A stretch of 64,000 nt of DNA from CAIXPS01 sp034430115 (GTDB lineage Bacteria; Chloroflexota; Anaerolineae; J036; Brachytrichaceae): contig DAOUFG010000126.1 in assembly GCA_034430115.1 (NCBI GenBank), forward strand, positions 1-64,000, in the 5' to 3' direction. A program made the translations under genes and the position numbers. This document shows positions 33,062 to 42,150 of this stretch, one piece after another. Numbering within the stretch: the first letter of the stretch is position 1; the number at the start of each line of letters is the position of its first letter. Below the pieces are notes generated by a model. It had not been told where the DNA came from. It worked only from the letters and a program-made list of their open reading frames with translations, and did no database searches.

Positions 33062-35305
33062 TCAACCTTCTGCCAGGATGCGGTCCACCACTTGCTGCCG
33101 ATAGTCGTGCGAGAGCGACCTGAAGTAGGCGCTATAGCCGGTGACGCGCACCACCAGGTCGGGGTATTTCTCCGGGTCGGCATGCGCGGCCAGGATCGTG
33201 TCCTTAGAGACCACGTTGATGTTGATCAGCGTCCCGCCCTGGGCGTTGTGCGTCTTGATCAGGCTCTCGATGGCCTCGACGCCGCCATATTCCAGCGCCA
33301 GGTGGCTATCCAGGTCCATCTGCAAGGGTGCCGAATTGCCCCAGCCGGGTTGCGTCACCGCCACAGCATTCGACTTGGCCGTCGGCGCGGATACACCACC
33401 CAGCATAAAGCCGGGGTCGGGGTTCGAGCTGTGCGAGATGGGGGCGCGGGCGTGCCGGCCATTCGGCGTAGCGCCCAGGTTTTCTCCAAGTTGCCCAACG
33501 CAACCATGCGAGAACAGGCCCGGCAACACGCGAAAACCATTTGGCGTGGGTGTGTCTCGTACCAGGTGCGTGTAGAGATCCGAGACGCGCTTGGCCCACC
33601 AATCCGCGCGTGAGCCGCCGGTGCCGTAACGCGGGATGTTCTTCAACATCAGGCGCACCTTCTCGCCGTCGGGCCCGGCAAAGTCATCGGCCAGTGTTTG
33701 AGCCAGTTGCTGCCAGGTCAGGCGCTTCTCCTTCACCACGCGTTGTTCGATGGCGGCGAACGAATCGGCCACCGTCGCCAGACCCACGCCGTCGCAGGTC
33801 AGGTTATAGATGTCCACCCCGCCGGCGGATACGTCCAGTCCGCGCTCCAGCGGCCCGTGGCAGAACAGGTTCAGCACGATCTCCGGCAGGTTGCGCGATT
33901 GGTAGGTCATGTGCCAATCGAAGCCCTGCTTGATGGTGTCCACGCTGATGCCCAGGTGATGGACGTAGCGCTCCCACAAGGCTTCCATCGCATCTGCGTT
34001 GGTGTGTGCCTGGTCGCCCAGGCTCGCCACGGTTTCGTCGAAAGCGAGCAGGAAGGGCGCCGTCATGCACAGGCGCGTGACGTCTTGCAAACAATATTCG
34101 ACGCCGGGCAGCGCCGTCCAGTTGCAACCCACCTTGGCCCGCAGCCGAGCCACCTGGATCGGAATGCCATTGCGGGCGTAACCCTCATCAAGCCCCTTGG
34201 AGCAGGAATAGTCCACGCCGGTGCCGTCTTCAAACAGATGTTTGACGGCCAGGCGCAACAACGCGGGGTTCAAGTGATCGTGCACGCGCACGGCGATGTC
34301 GGCAGGGATGTGCAGTTGATGCACGGCTTCCAGGATCAGGAAGGACATGCGGCTGGTCAGGTCGCGCTCGCCATCGGGCGTGGGGCCGCCCACCTGCGAA
34401 TAATGCGTGTCGTTGAAGAGCAAGCTGGCGACACACCACACGACCTGCGCGTCGTAATCGTCCAGGTGTGCCGTGTCCTCGTTGCGCATGGCCTGCGCGG
34501 CGGTCTCCGGCGCCTGGGCCGTTCGCTCAGCCTCGTAAAACGGGCGTAGCAACTCGTCCAACTGCCCTAGCGCGCCGGCGGTGGCCCACATGCTATCCAC
34601 CGCCTGGAACCAAGCCAGGAACTGGCAAGCCTCGCGCAACGTGCGAGGCGGGTTGTCCACCAACCATTCGTTCATCGCGGCGATTTGCAGCAGGTTGTCG
34701 CGCACCGCCGGGTCCGCCTCCAACGCCGCCATCTCGCGCGCCTTGGTCACGTGCTTGGCAATCCACTCCTGCACGCCCAGGATGAACGTCTCTTCTCCAT
34801 CATAGAAGGAGGCCATCTCCGAGCCGGGGGTGGGCTGATTCAAGTCACGATAGGTGCGCAACTTCTTCAGCAAACCGCCCCAGCCCAATTCCAGCCCGAT
34901 GCGCATGTCCGGCCCCAGGTGGTTCATCGCGAGGATGCCGGTGAAGACCAGGTTATATTTCTCGTGCAGCGAGTAGAGCTGAGTCGGCAAATCTTCCGGG
35001 CGCCATTGGCCGCAGCCAGGGATCAAATCGATCCACGCGCCGGCCAGCGCGCTTTGCGGGTGAATGTAGACCGGGTGCACCCCCAACCAGGCGCGGAAGT
35101 TTTCACCGATGCTCTTCGCGCCGTAGTACACCCCCGAAGGGTGATTCGGCCTGATCTGAAATGGGACCGGCTCCGGCCAGGGGATGTTCCCCTTGTCGTC
35201 GGAGTCACGATAACCTTGCAACTTCAACTTGAGCGCGGTGTGCTCTATCTTTGTCTGCCGTAGCGCATCGATGCGCCGGCGATACATTGCTTCTTGAGTG
35301 CTCAT
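33062..35305 (-). CDS. Glycyl radical enzyme, pyruvate formate lyase-like
   Basis: A 747-residue member of the pyruvate formate lyase/glycyl radical family. The radical loop RVTGYSAYF places the radical on Gly723. The thiyl cysteine is most likely Cys394 in KVGCNWTALPG; the residues after it (Asn-Trp) differ from both the Cys-Cys of PFL and the Cys-x-Glu of diol or choline lyases, so the substrate is probably different. ATG 35305 begins the recognisable sequence. Such enzymes need a radical-SAM activase, which I do not see anywhere in the window. Oxygen sensitivity implies an anaerobic or microaerobic lifestyle. Confidence 0.85.
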   Translation of the reverse strand: MSTQEAMYRRRIDALRQTKIEHTALKLKLQGYRDSDDKGNIPWPEPVPFQIRPNHPSGVYYGAKSIGENFRAWLGVHPVYIHPQSALAGAWIDLIPGCGQWRPEDLPTQLYSLHEKYNLVFTGILAMNHLGPDMRIGLELGWGGLLKKLRTYRDLNQPTPGSEMASFYDGEETFILGVQEWIAKHVTKAREMAALEADPAVRDNLLQIAAMNEWLVDNPPRTLREACQFLAWFQAVDSMWATAGALGQLDELLRPFYEAERTAQAPETAAQAMRNEDTAHLDDYDAQVVWCVASLLFNDTHYSQVGGPTPDGERDLTSRMSFLILEAVHQLHIPADIAVRVHDHLNPALLRLAVKHLFEDGTGVDYSCSKGLDEGYARNGIPIQVARLRAKVGCNWTALPGVEYCLQDVTRLCMTAPFLLAFDETVASLGDQAHTNADAMEALWERYVHHLGISVDTIKQGFDWHMTYQSRNLPEIVLNLFCHGPLERGLDVSAGGVDIYNLTCDGVGLATVADSFAAIEQRVVKEKRLTWQQLAQTLADDFAGPDGEKVRLMLKNIPRYGTGGSRADWWAKRVSDLYTHLVRDTPTPNGFRVLPGLFSHGCVGQLGENLGATPNGRHARAPISHSSNPDPGFMLGGVSAPTAKSNAVAVTQPGWGNSAPLQMDLDSHLALEYGGVEAIESLIKTHNAQGGTLININVVSKDTILAAHADPEKYPDLVVRVTGYSAYFRSLSHDYRQQVVDRILAEG

Positions 35306-35422
35306 GGTTACTCGAATGGTGCGTCCTAATATGTATTGCATCTATGTCGTTTGCCGGGCAAACGATCTTGCGGCAATTGTATTACCGGGCCCCGTTATGG
35401 ACGAATGACTCGCCAACCCGCC

Positions 35423-35794
35423 TCAGGCCAGGGATTCACGAAAAGACACTTCCACCAGCGGGCTCTCTTTCACCCACCTATCCAGATCGGACGAATGACC
35501 CGTCGAGCTTACGATGTGCGACATGATCTCGCGGCGCTGCGTCGCGTCGGTAATCGGCGTGGCATGCGCGGGCAAATCGGCCTGCACGCCCTGTTTCAGG
35601 TGAAAAGTGAACTCTGGATTTGCCACCAGGTTCGCATACCAATCGCGTTTGCCGGGCAGCCCGCTGATGTAAACGTGCCCATTGACGTTGTGATACCAGA
35701 TCTCGATGCGGTGCGGTGTGCCCGTCTTGCGCCCCCGCGTCGTGATGTCAATCGTCTGCCCCTGCGCCAATGCGCGTCTCACTTGCTCGTCCAT
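35423..35794 (-). CDS. F420-type nitroreductase/split-barrel protein
   Basis: A 123-residue split beta-barrel protein of the deazaflavin (F420)-dependent nitroreductase family. The core pattern is TTRGRKTGTPHRIEIWY followed by YISGLPGKRDWYANL, with the lysine/arginine-rich loop that binds F420 phosphate. GGAGG precedes ATG 35794. It starts a minus-strand unit divergent from an XRE-type regulator. Whether F420 or another flavin is bound needs testing. Confidence 0.82.
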   Translation of the reverse strand: MDEQVRRALAQGQTIDITTRGRKTGTPHRIEIWYHNVNGHVYISGLPGKRDWYANLVANPEFTFHLKQGVQADLPAHATPITDATQRREIMSHIVSSTGHSSDLDRWVKESPLVEVSFRESLA

Positions 35795-35860
35795 TCCAAC
35801 ACCTCCACAAATCACACCCAATTCTAGAGCCATTGCCAATTTGGTTTATGGGGGCTGGAG

Positions 35861-35898
35861 ACCTGACAGGCGGCATACAACCGTCACGCCTGTCAGGT
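35861..35898. repeat. Hairpin repeat of the ACCTGACAGG type
   Basis: ACCTGACAGGCG (35861-35872) and CGCCTGTCAGGT (35887-35898) are a perfect 12-base inverted repeat, with TTT following on the plus strand. It lies between divergent genes, where a terminator is not expected, so it is more likely another dispersed palindrome or an operator. Confidence 0.55.
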
Positions 35899-35987
35899 TT
35901 TGCTGACGCTATCATTGTGAGTTGGGGACCTCAGCACGCCGTATACTTAAGGGGTGACGCAACTCTCTGTGAAGAAGATTCTTGCCT

Positions 35988-37388
35988 ATGATTTCACCAC
36001 CGAGTGAGATGCAATGGGCTGCCGCGCGCCAGAACCTGCGCGAATGGTTGGCCGCACACCAAAAGTCTCAGAGTGAGCTGGCACGATTGGCGGGCGTGAA
36101 CCGCAGCGTGGTAAACCGCTTCCTGGAGAAGGAACAGCCGCTCAGCATGGCCAGCGCGATCAAGTTGTATAGCGTCGTCAAGCTGGATCTGGACGCAACG
36201 GAACGCCGGCGCTGGGTGGAATGGCTGCACCTGGAGCACATGCTGGCCTCGTTAGGGGAATCCCTTTCACCCTCGCCTGAAGCCCCCAACCCGCTTGAGC
36301 CATACGCCAATATCAAGGCGGGCTTCCATTGGATGAACCAGGCGTGGGCAGTTTTAAAAGATCGGACGCGTATTCCCGAGTCACTCTCCTTGTTTGCCAA
36401 AGCAGAACAGGCATTTGGCCCCTACTCCAGCATGGCGGCGCTGGCAGCTTGTGGTCGCATCGAACAATTGATTAACCTGAGCGACGTACTGCAAGCGGAA
36501 CAGGAAGTCTTTCGGGTGGAACAGGTTTACCGGCAGGTGATGGACCCCCAAACGCGTAAGCGGTTCCTCGACGTTAGAGGATGGGTCGCTTTCGATAGCT
36601 GTGACTATTCTGCAGCAATCCACATTGCAAATGAACTGTGGAAGATGGAAAGGGAACACAGTATTGGGATATATGCTGAGCACTTTGCCGGCTTAGCTCA
36701 ACTGGCAATCGCCGAGCGTCTCGACGCACATAGCCCCCAGCGGCAACGTTTGCTGATACAGGCGGAGGGAAATATGCGCCTCATGTGTCACTATGCCGAA
36801 CAGAAAGGGGAGATCGCAGACATCGGCTTTCAACATTTCCGGCTGGCACAAATCCTGCGCGAGCAAAATCGCTCCCACGAGGCAAACGCCGAGATCAATT
36901 ATGCGCGCCGATGTTTTGTTGGAGAAGCAGCAAACGGCCACATTGACATTGAAGAGGCTAACCTGGCGCTTCTCAATGGAGATACGGTCCACACTCGCAC
37001 CAGAGCCGAAGCCGCACAAGAAGGTTGGCTAGAGCAATACTATGCGGGAGGACTAGGCCGGGCTGCTGCGGTGGCCGCCATGTCATTCTGGATGGAAGGC
37101 CACGCACAGCAAGCCCTGGAGCCGGCGGTGGTCGCCGCCGGCATCGCGCCAAAGGGAGCCTGTTTCAAAGGGGATCGTTTCATTGATCTGCCGGGGCAGA
37201 TCAACCAGGACGTGCGTGCCGACCTGGATGCGCGTCAGCACGCCGCGTTCATCGCGACGCTGCGCGAACGCGTCTATGTACGCAGCGGTTACTTCGCCTG
37301 CCTGGCGCGCGTGGTGCCCGACCGCTCCGGCGATGTGCTGGCATTGCTGGCCGGCCTTGAGAACGGCGCACATCCTTCGAGCCGTTAG
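35988..37388 (+). CDS. XRE-type HTH regulator with TPR-like region
   Basis: A 466-residue protein. An N-terminal Cro/C1-type helix-turn-helix spans about residues 15-65 (SQSELARLAGVNRSVVNRFL). The long remainder is helical with repeated A/L-rich pairs resembling tetratricopeptide repeats, as in regulators that sense a peptide or protein partner. The ribosome site is weak. It is divergent from the F420-type gene and could regulate it. The C-terminal part has no catalytic motif. Confidence 0.75.
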   Translation: MISPPSEMQWAAARQNLREWLAAHQKSQSELARLAGVNRSVVNRFLEKEQPLSMASAIKLYSVVKLDLDATERRRWVEWLHLEHMLASLGESLSPSPEAPNPLEPYANIKAGFHWMNQAWAVLKDRTRIPESLSLFAKAEQAFGPYSSMAALAACGRIEQLINLSDVLQAEQEVFRVEQVYRQVMDPQTRKRFLDVRGWVAFDSCDYSAAIHIANELWKMEREHSIGIYAEHFAGLAQLAIAERLDAHSPQRQRLLIQAEGNMRLMCHYAEQKGEIADIGFQHFRLAQILREQNRSHEANAEINYARRCFVGEAANGHIDIEEANLALLNGDTVHTRTRAEAAQEGWLEQYYAGGLGRAAAVAAMSFWMEGHAQQALEPAVVAAGIAPKGACFKGDRFIDLPGQINQDVRADLDARQHAAFIATLRERVYVRSGYFACLARVVPDRSGDVLALLAGLENGAHPSSR

Positions 37389-37504
37389 CATCAGCGACGA
37401 CATCGGCTCGAAGCCGACGTCTGGCGAAGAAAACCCGCTGCGCGGGTCAGGCAGGACAAAATCCCGCATTGCATGGATGGATCAGGGTCTTTTGAAACAC
37501 TCTC

Positions 37505-38539
37505 TCAGCCAATCAGCCGCCGCACCCCATCCTTGAACGCGGTATAGGCAGGCTTGGGCGTGTTGTCCACACCCACCAATCCCCAGGCGATCTCCAATGG
37601 GCAATCGGGTGAGCCACACTGCCAGCACTCTTCCTGGTCTTCCCAGCGATAGAAGAACATGCCCATCAGTTTCTCGCGTTGGGTGGCGAAACCGTCCATC
37701 GCCTGCTTCACGAACTGGGCCTGTACCTCGGGTGTGTGACCGCCGCCCCAGGTGGCCGGCCAGCGACGGAACTGGCATGCCGTGACGCCCGCCTTATTTG
37801 CGCGCACTTCCTCCGGGCTCATCACGTCACCCTTGGAAGCAAAGCCCCACTCATTCACCAGCACCGGCTTCTGCGTCAACGCATAAAGCTCCGCGATTCG
37901 CGGCGCCCAGTTCTCCGGCCCGCCTTCGGCCCACGAGCCGTAGTAACCGTCGATGCCGCAATAGTCCAGCGGGGTGTGCGGGTCCGCGTAGAGCCGGCCA
38001 TACAGATAGTAGGCCGCTGGTGCCCCTGCGGCGTTCGGGCCAACGATGAGCGATGGATCGGCCCCCTTCAAGCCCAGCGCCCCGTGCAAGATCATTTCTG
38101 CGCCCTGGCGCGGGTTCAGCGGCCCGGCGAATAACTCAATGTCCAGTTCATTCGCAATCTGCCACATCTGCACTAGGCCACGCAAGTCCTGGGCCAGGAA
38201 TGCGCAAACCTGCTGATAGGTGCGGAAATAATCGTCACTGCCTATCGCACCTGCCCAGGCCGGGAACAGGCTGCGCCAGTGGAACTGCATCTTGCCGGAT
38301 GCGTCGGGCTGGTAGCCGCCGCCGACGGGCAAGGGCGTGATCCCCATCACCTTGAACCCTTTCGCGGCCCAGCTTTGGGCCGCGGCGCGTGCCTGTTGAT
38401 ACTGCTCGCTTAGCGCACCGCCGATACGGTCAGTGAACGGGAAAGGAAAATCCTGGCGAATCCAGGCGATGCCGGCTCCTTTCATCAGCTCTGTGCTGGC
38501 ATTTTGGGAAGCACTCGTCCCAATCACGATGTTATTCAC
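37505..38539 (-). CDS. Clan GH-A-like glycoside hydrolase
   Basis: A 344-residue TIM-barrel protein. The likely acid/base glutamate is in MWQIANELDIE (Asn-Glu at the end of strand 4) and the nucleophile is in PVLVNEWGFAS (strand 7), the two-glutamate layout of clan A glycosidases. There is no signal peptide, so it probably acts on intracellular oligosaccharides. The C-terminal part has a short cysteine-containing insert (EECWQCGSPDCP). The specific family and substrate are not clear. Confidence 0.7.
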   Translation of the reverse strand: MNNIVIGTSASQNASTELMKGAGIAWIRQDFPFPFTDRIGGALSEQYQQARAAAQSWAAKGFKVMGITPLPVGGGYQPDASGKMQFHWRSLFPAWAGAIGSDDYFRTYQQVCAFLAQDLRGLVQMWQIANELDIELFAGPLNPRQGAEMILHGALGLKGADPSLIVGPNAAGAPAAYYLYGRLYADPHTPLDYCGIDGYYGSWAEGGPENWAPRIAELYALTQKPVLVNEWGFASKGDVMSPEEVRANKAGVTACQFRRWPATWGGGHTPEVQAQFVKQAMDGFATQREKLMGMFFYRWEDQEECWQCGSPDCPLEIAWGLVGVDNTPKPAYTAFKDGVRRLIG

Positions 38540-38621
38540 GGCAAAGCTCCTTTAAGACGCACGAAGGATCGAAGACGAAGAGGCCATCGAACCCGCCCCG
38601 TCCTCAGGACGGTGAGCCTTC

Positions 38622-38656
38622 TCTCATCCCCAATCTCCAATCTCTAATCTCTTTCC
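38622..38656. repeat. Dispersed repeat, family D (AATCTCCAATCTCTAATC type)
   Basis: A TC-rich string of the words CCAATCTCC and AATCTCTAATC. Closely related words in the opposite sense (GGAGATTAGG, TTGGAGATTGGAG) occur at 41964-42010 and 42899-43038. Confidence 0.55.
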
Positions 38657-38658
38657 CT

Positions 38659-39402
38659 CTATCGCAACGACACTTCCAACCCCTGGTCGTCCACGATCAT
38701 GTTCATGCTGGCGCGGAAGTTGGCCGTGTCGCGCACATGGGCGAGGTAATCGGCCAGGTCACGCGCACAATTAACCGAGTTATGCGCCAGCACCAGGCTG
38801 CCTGGGCGCAACGCGTGCAGGCCCGTCTCCAGCAAATCCAGGTAGATGGACTTGCCGCGCCCCTCGGTGCCGTCGGCGTCCAGGTAGAGCAGGTCAATCG
38901 TGCCGGCGAAGCGTTCCAACCAGGGCAGGCCGTCTTCCGCCAGCACTTCGGCTTGCCGGGCGGGGTCGATCAGCCATACGTTGCGCCGGGCGCGCGCCGC
39001 TTCTGCGGGGTTGATCTCCAGCCCCACCAGTCGCTCAGCGTGATACGTCGCGCCGGGGCCGATGGCCGCGCCTGCGTTGGAGATGAAGGTATTGCCGCAG
39101 AAAATACCCACCGCCACCATCACGCGCGGCTGCGCGATGGCGTTGATCGCGTAGATCAGCCGCTGCATGCGCGGGGTGATGGCCGTCCAGGGAATCTCAA
39201 ACTGCTCGCGCACCGCCACGCGATGCGCCAGGAAACGCGTTTTGTCATACGCAGTATGCGACAGAATGCCGGCCCGTTTGAGCGCCGCCAACGCCTGGTC
39301 CACGATCTCATCCTCGCGCCCCGGCGTTTCATAAGTTGGGAAGGGTTCGTCCCGCTTGAATTGATGTCGCTGCCATTCATCTGCTTCAAAGCAAAGTGCC
39401 AT
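38659..39402 (-). CDS. Class I methyltransferase (O-methyltransferase-like)
   Basis: A 247-residue Rossmann methyltransferase-like protein. The SAM site is diverged (MVAVGIFCGNTFISNAGAA in place of a glycine-rich loop) and is followed by the acidic LVGLEINP strand; LLYLDADGTEGRG resembles the DxDK region of catechol-type O-methyltransferases. ATG 39402 follows GGAGG. It is probably transcribed with the small gene upstream (39543-39923). The substrate is unknown. Confidence 0.65.
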   Translation of the reverse strand: MALCFEADEWQRHQFKRDEPFPTYETPGREDEIVDQALAALKRAGILSHTAYDKTRFLAHRVAVREQFEIPWTAITPRMQRLIYAINAIAQPRVMVAVGIFCGNTFISNAGAAIGPGATYHAERLVGLEINPAEAARARRNVWLIDPARQAEVLAEDGLPWLERFAGTIDLLYLDADGTEGRGKSIYLDLLETGLHALRPGSLVLAHNSVNCARDLADYLAHVRDTANFRASMNMIVDDQGLEVSLR

Positions 39403-39542
39403 GTTTGCCTCCGAGTGATATCGTTGTGGAATCTGCCTTGAATTATGAGGCCTCTGGCCGGCAGGCGCAAAGCAACCGCCACCCGCACGTGGCGGTAATC
39501 TGCACGCATCAATTGATGAGAGGGCGTATCAGGCAGAGGTCG

Positions 39543-39923
39543 CTAGAAGCCCCAACTGGAGATGCCCCAGGCCCGGTGGCTGGTGAGGTTCTGCACGTAG
39601 AGCAGCTTATCGCCGTCGTACAGGAACGCCACCACATCCTTTGGCTTTATCTCAAAGTCCTCATCGCGCCCGTGGTTAAACGTCAGGCGTCGATCCGCAC
39701 CTTCGACCGTCTTGCCTCGCACGTCGAAATCGCGCCCGCCGTTCCTGGCGCGCTTGGCCGATTTCGCTTGAATGGTGAGGATTAGCGCGCGGAAGGGCTT
39801 ACTTGTGCGCGGGCAGATGAGCTGGTGCTCAGACTTGTTCATCGGCAGTTCATACTCATCATTCTCCCGGCTGAACGGGCTGACGAGTGAAACCTTCTGA
39901 GCGGCAGGGGTGATGTCACTCAT
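39543..39923 (-). CDS. Hypothetical protein, 126 aa
   Basis: A 126-residue soluble protein with a weak GGAG site before ATG 39923. It is rich in charged residues, with a central RGGRDFDVRGK-like basic stretch and a C-terminal beta-like segment (VVAFLYDGDKLLYVQNL). No family is recognised. It lies 140 bases upstream of the methyltransferase on the same strand and may form an operon with it. Confidence 0.5.
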   Translation of the reverse strand: MSDITPAAQKVSLVSPFSRENDEYELPMNKSEHQLICPRTSKPFRALILTIQAKSAKRARNGGRDFDVRGKTVEGADRRLTFNHGRDEDFEIKPKDVVAFLYDGDKLLYVQNLTSHRAWGISSWGF

Positions 39924-40288
39924 AACTATTCTCCATCGCAATGAAATGGCCCACCGCTGAACGGTGATGCCATATTGGGCTAACGGACGATTGATAACTC
40001 GTCTGTGCCGGGCGCTATAAGGCCCGGCCTGGCCTGGATGAGTGCAACGGAAAGGAGCCTGGATGTGCCTGAGTGCGGTGTCATAAAAAGGACGTTGAAA
40101 GTCGCCGGCCACGCGAGTGCTCTTCACCCGCGCTGTATTGGCCCACGCCTAAGTCTAGGGCTGCTGCTCCTGGTTGTCAAAAAGGTAGGCGCAGGCTTCA
40201 TTGCCTGCGCACAAATCCCTCTTGACAAACCGGCTGCAAAATCGTAAACTATAAACAGTGTTAACTTTTATAAACGGGGTAAGCGCCA
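39924..40288. other. Gene-free interval with hairpins before the TetR gene
   Basis: No gene is supported here. A stem GCGCAGGC/GCCTGCGC (40189-40196 and 40203-40210) and a weaker GCCGGGC/GCCCGGC pair near 40007-40028 are visible. The first is just upstream of the promoter at 40222. Confidence 0.5.
40222..40250 (+). promoter_or_regulatory. Promoter and possible operator of the TetR gene
   Basis: TTGACA (40222-40227), 17-base spacer, TAAACT (40245-40250). Overlapping and following the -10 box are two near-copies of TAAACTATAAAC/TTTATAAAC around AGTGTTAAC (40245-40276), a plausible TetR operator for autoregulation. Confidence 0.55.
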
Positions 40289-41002
40289 ATGATCCAAACC
40301 AGGCGTGAACGGTTGCGCGAGGCCACGCGCGAAGAGATCAAAACCGCCGCGCACGAACAGATGAAGGCGGAAGGGGCAGCGGCGCTCTCGCTGCGCGCCA
40401 TCGGCCGCGCCCTGGGGATGACAGCCCCGGCGCTCTATCGTTACTATCCCAGTCGCGACGATCTGATCACCGCGCTCATCATCGACGCCTATCACTCGCA
40501 GGCGGCAACGTTGGAAGCAGCCTGCGCCGCGCTCCCACCCGCCGACCATGCCGGGCGGCTGCGGGCCTTCATCCTGGCCTATCGCGAATGGGCGATCAGC
40601 CACCCCGAAGACTACAAGCTCATCTACGGCACGCCCATCCCGGGCTATCACGCGCCGTGGGAACTGACCGCGCCGGCGGCACAGCGCAACATGCGGCTCG
40701 TGCTCGACCTGCTGAAGGCGGCCTGGCAGGCCGGGGCACTGACATTGCCGGCGGAATACATACGCCTGTCGCCGCCCTTGAGGCAGAAGTTGGCCGAGGC
40801 GGCGGCGCAGGTGGGCTACGATGTGCCACTGCCGATCCTTTACCTGGCCATCGTGTCGTGGGGGTACATTCAGGGGTTGATCTCGTTGGAACTCTTTGGG
40901 CACCTGGTGATGTTAGAGCCGCAGGCCGGTGAAGTCTATCGCCTGGAGGCCGAAGCCTGGCTGAAGCGGCTCGGGTTGAGCGTGAAGAAGCGAGGCAAAT
41001 GA
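40289..41002 (+). CDS. TetR/AcrR family transcriptional regulator
   Basis: A 237-residue regulator. The N-terminal TetR helix-turn-helix ends with GMTAPALYRYYPSRDDLI; the C-terminal ligand domain resembles the WHG type (AYREWAISHPEDYKLIYGTPIPGY). The start overlaps no other gene and follows a clear promoter. It overlaps the next gene by 4 bases, so it probably controls that gene. TetR proteins usually repress until a small molecule binds. Confidence 0.88.
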   Translation: MIQTRRERLREATREEIKTAAHEQMKAEGAAALSLRAIGRALGMTAPALYRYYPSRDDLITALIIDAYHSQAATLEAACAALPPADHAGRLRAFILAYREWAISHPEDYKLIYGTPIPGYHAPWELTAPAAQRNMRLVLDLLKAAWQAGALTLPAEYIRLSPPLRQKLAEAAAQVGYDVPLPILYLAIVSWGYIQGLISLELFGHLVMLEPQAGEVYRLEAEAWLKRLGLSVKKRGK

Positions 41003-41964
41003 TGGACGAACAAAAACAACAGAACGACAATTTCGCCACCGAGCGACACGTGATTTTCGGCACCGGCCCGGTGGGGATGGCCGTGATGCGCGCACTCGTC
41101 GCGCAGCATAAACCCGTGGTGATGGTGAATCGCAGCGGCCGGGCTCAGGTGCCCGGCGGCGTGCAGGTGTTGAAAGGCGACGCGACGGACCCAGCCAGCA
41201 CACGCCCGTTGTGTGCAGGAGCGACGGTGGTCTATAACTGCACCAATGCGCCCTACACCGAGTGGCCCACACGATTTCCGCCTTTGCAGGCGGGCATCCT
41301 GGAGGGCGCAGCGGCGGCCGGGGCAAAGCTGGTCTCGGCGGAGAACGTCTATATGTACGGCCCCACCGACGTGCCGCTGACGGAGGATCTGCCCTACCGC
41401 GCGCGCACCCGCAAAGGGCTGGTGCGCGCACAGATGGCGCAAACCCTGCTGGAAGCGCACCGCATCGGCAAAGTGCGCGTGGCGATCGGCCGCGCCAGCG
41501 ACTTTTTCGGCCCGGTCGTGCTCGATTCAATGGCCGGCGAGCGCATGTTCGCCGCGGCACTGGCGGGCAAACGCGTCCAGTCGCTGGGTTCGCTCGACGT
41601 GCCGCATACCTTCACCTATATCGACGACTTCGGCCAGGCGCTAGCGACGCTGGGCGAGCGTGACGAAGCCCTGGGGCAGGCGTGGCATATTCCAAACGCG
41701 CCGGCGGTGACGACGCGCACCTTCCTGCAAATGGTGTTTGAAGAAGCCGGCCGGCCGTTCAACGTCGCCGTTGCGCCGGGCATCCTCATCCGCGCAATGG
41801 GCCTGCTGGACCCGATGATGCGCGAACTGGCCGAGATGCTCTACGAATTTGAGCAGCCCTTCATCATCGATCACAGCAAGTATGCGCAAGCATTCGGCGA
41901 CCACAGCACCCCCTTACGCGAGGCGATTCACCAAACGGTGGCATGGTTTCGGGCGCGCCAATGA
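40999..41964 (+). CDS. NAD-dependent epimerase/dehydratase family protein
   Basis: A 321-residue extended short-chain dehydrogenase. The nucleotide loop is FGTGPVGMAV near residues 20-29, and the later ENVYMYGP segment matches the active-site tyrosine region, although the usual YxxxK is incomplete. It overlaps the TetR stop by 4 bases. Substrate unknown; regulation by the neighbouring TetR protein is likely. Confidence 0.8.
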   Translation: MMDEQKQQNDNFATERHVIFGTGPVGMAVMRALVAQHKPVVMVNRSGRAQVPGGVQVLKGDATDPASTRPLCAGATVVYNCTNAPYTEWPTRFPPLQAGILEGAAAAGAKLVSAENVYMYGPTDVPLTEDLPYRARTRKGLVRAQMAQTLLEAHRIGKVRVAIGRASDFFGPVVLDSMAGERMFAAALAGKRVQSLGSLDVPHTFTYIDDFGQALATLGERDEALGQAWHIPNAPAVTTRTFLQMVFEEAGRPFNVAVAPGILIRAMGLLDPMMRELAEMLYEFEQPFIIDHSKYAQAFGDHSTPLREAIHQTVAWFRARQ

Positions 41965-42067
41965 AGAGATTGGAGATTAGGGATAAGGGATTGGAGACTG
42001 GAGATTTGAAAAACCACGGATGACACGGATTGCACGGAAACGAAACTTCAAATCTGTGCAATCCGTG
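41964..42067. repeat. Family C/D repeats between convergent genes
   Basis: TTGGAGATTAGGGATAAGGG (family D) is followed by ACCACGGATGACACGGATTG and its inverse GTGCAATCCGTGGTCA (family C), a palindromic pair around a 20-base loop. It separates the plus-strand epimerase from the minus-strand YhhN gene. Confidence 0.6.
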
Positions 42068-42150
42068 GTCACAGGCAGCGGCTCAAACGTGCCGTGGCGT
42101 TTGAGGCGTTTCTACGCGCCAGCGGCACCTCCAGCCCCTTCTCCACAGGC

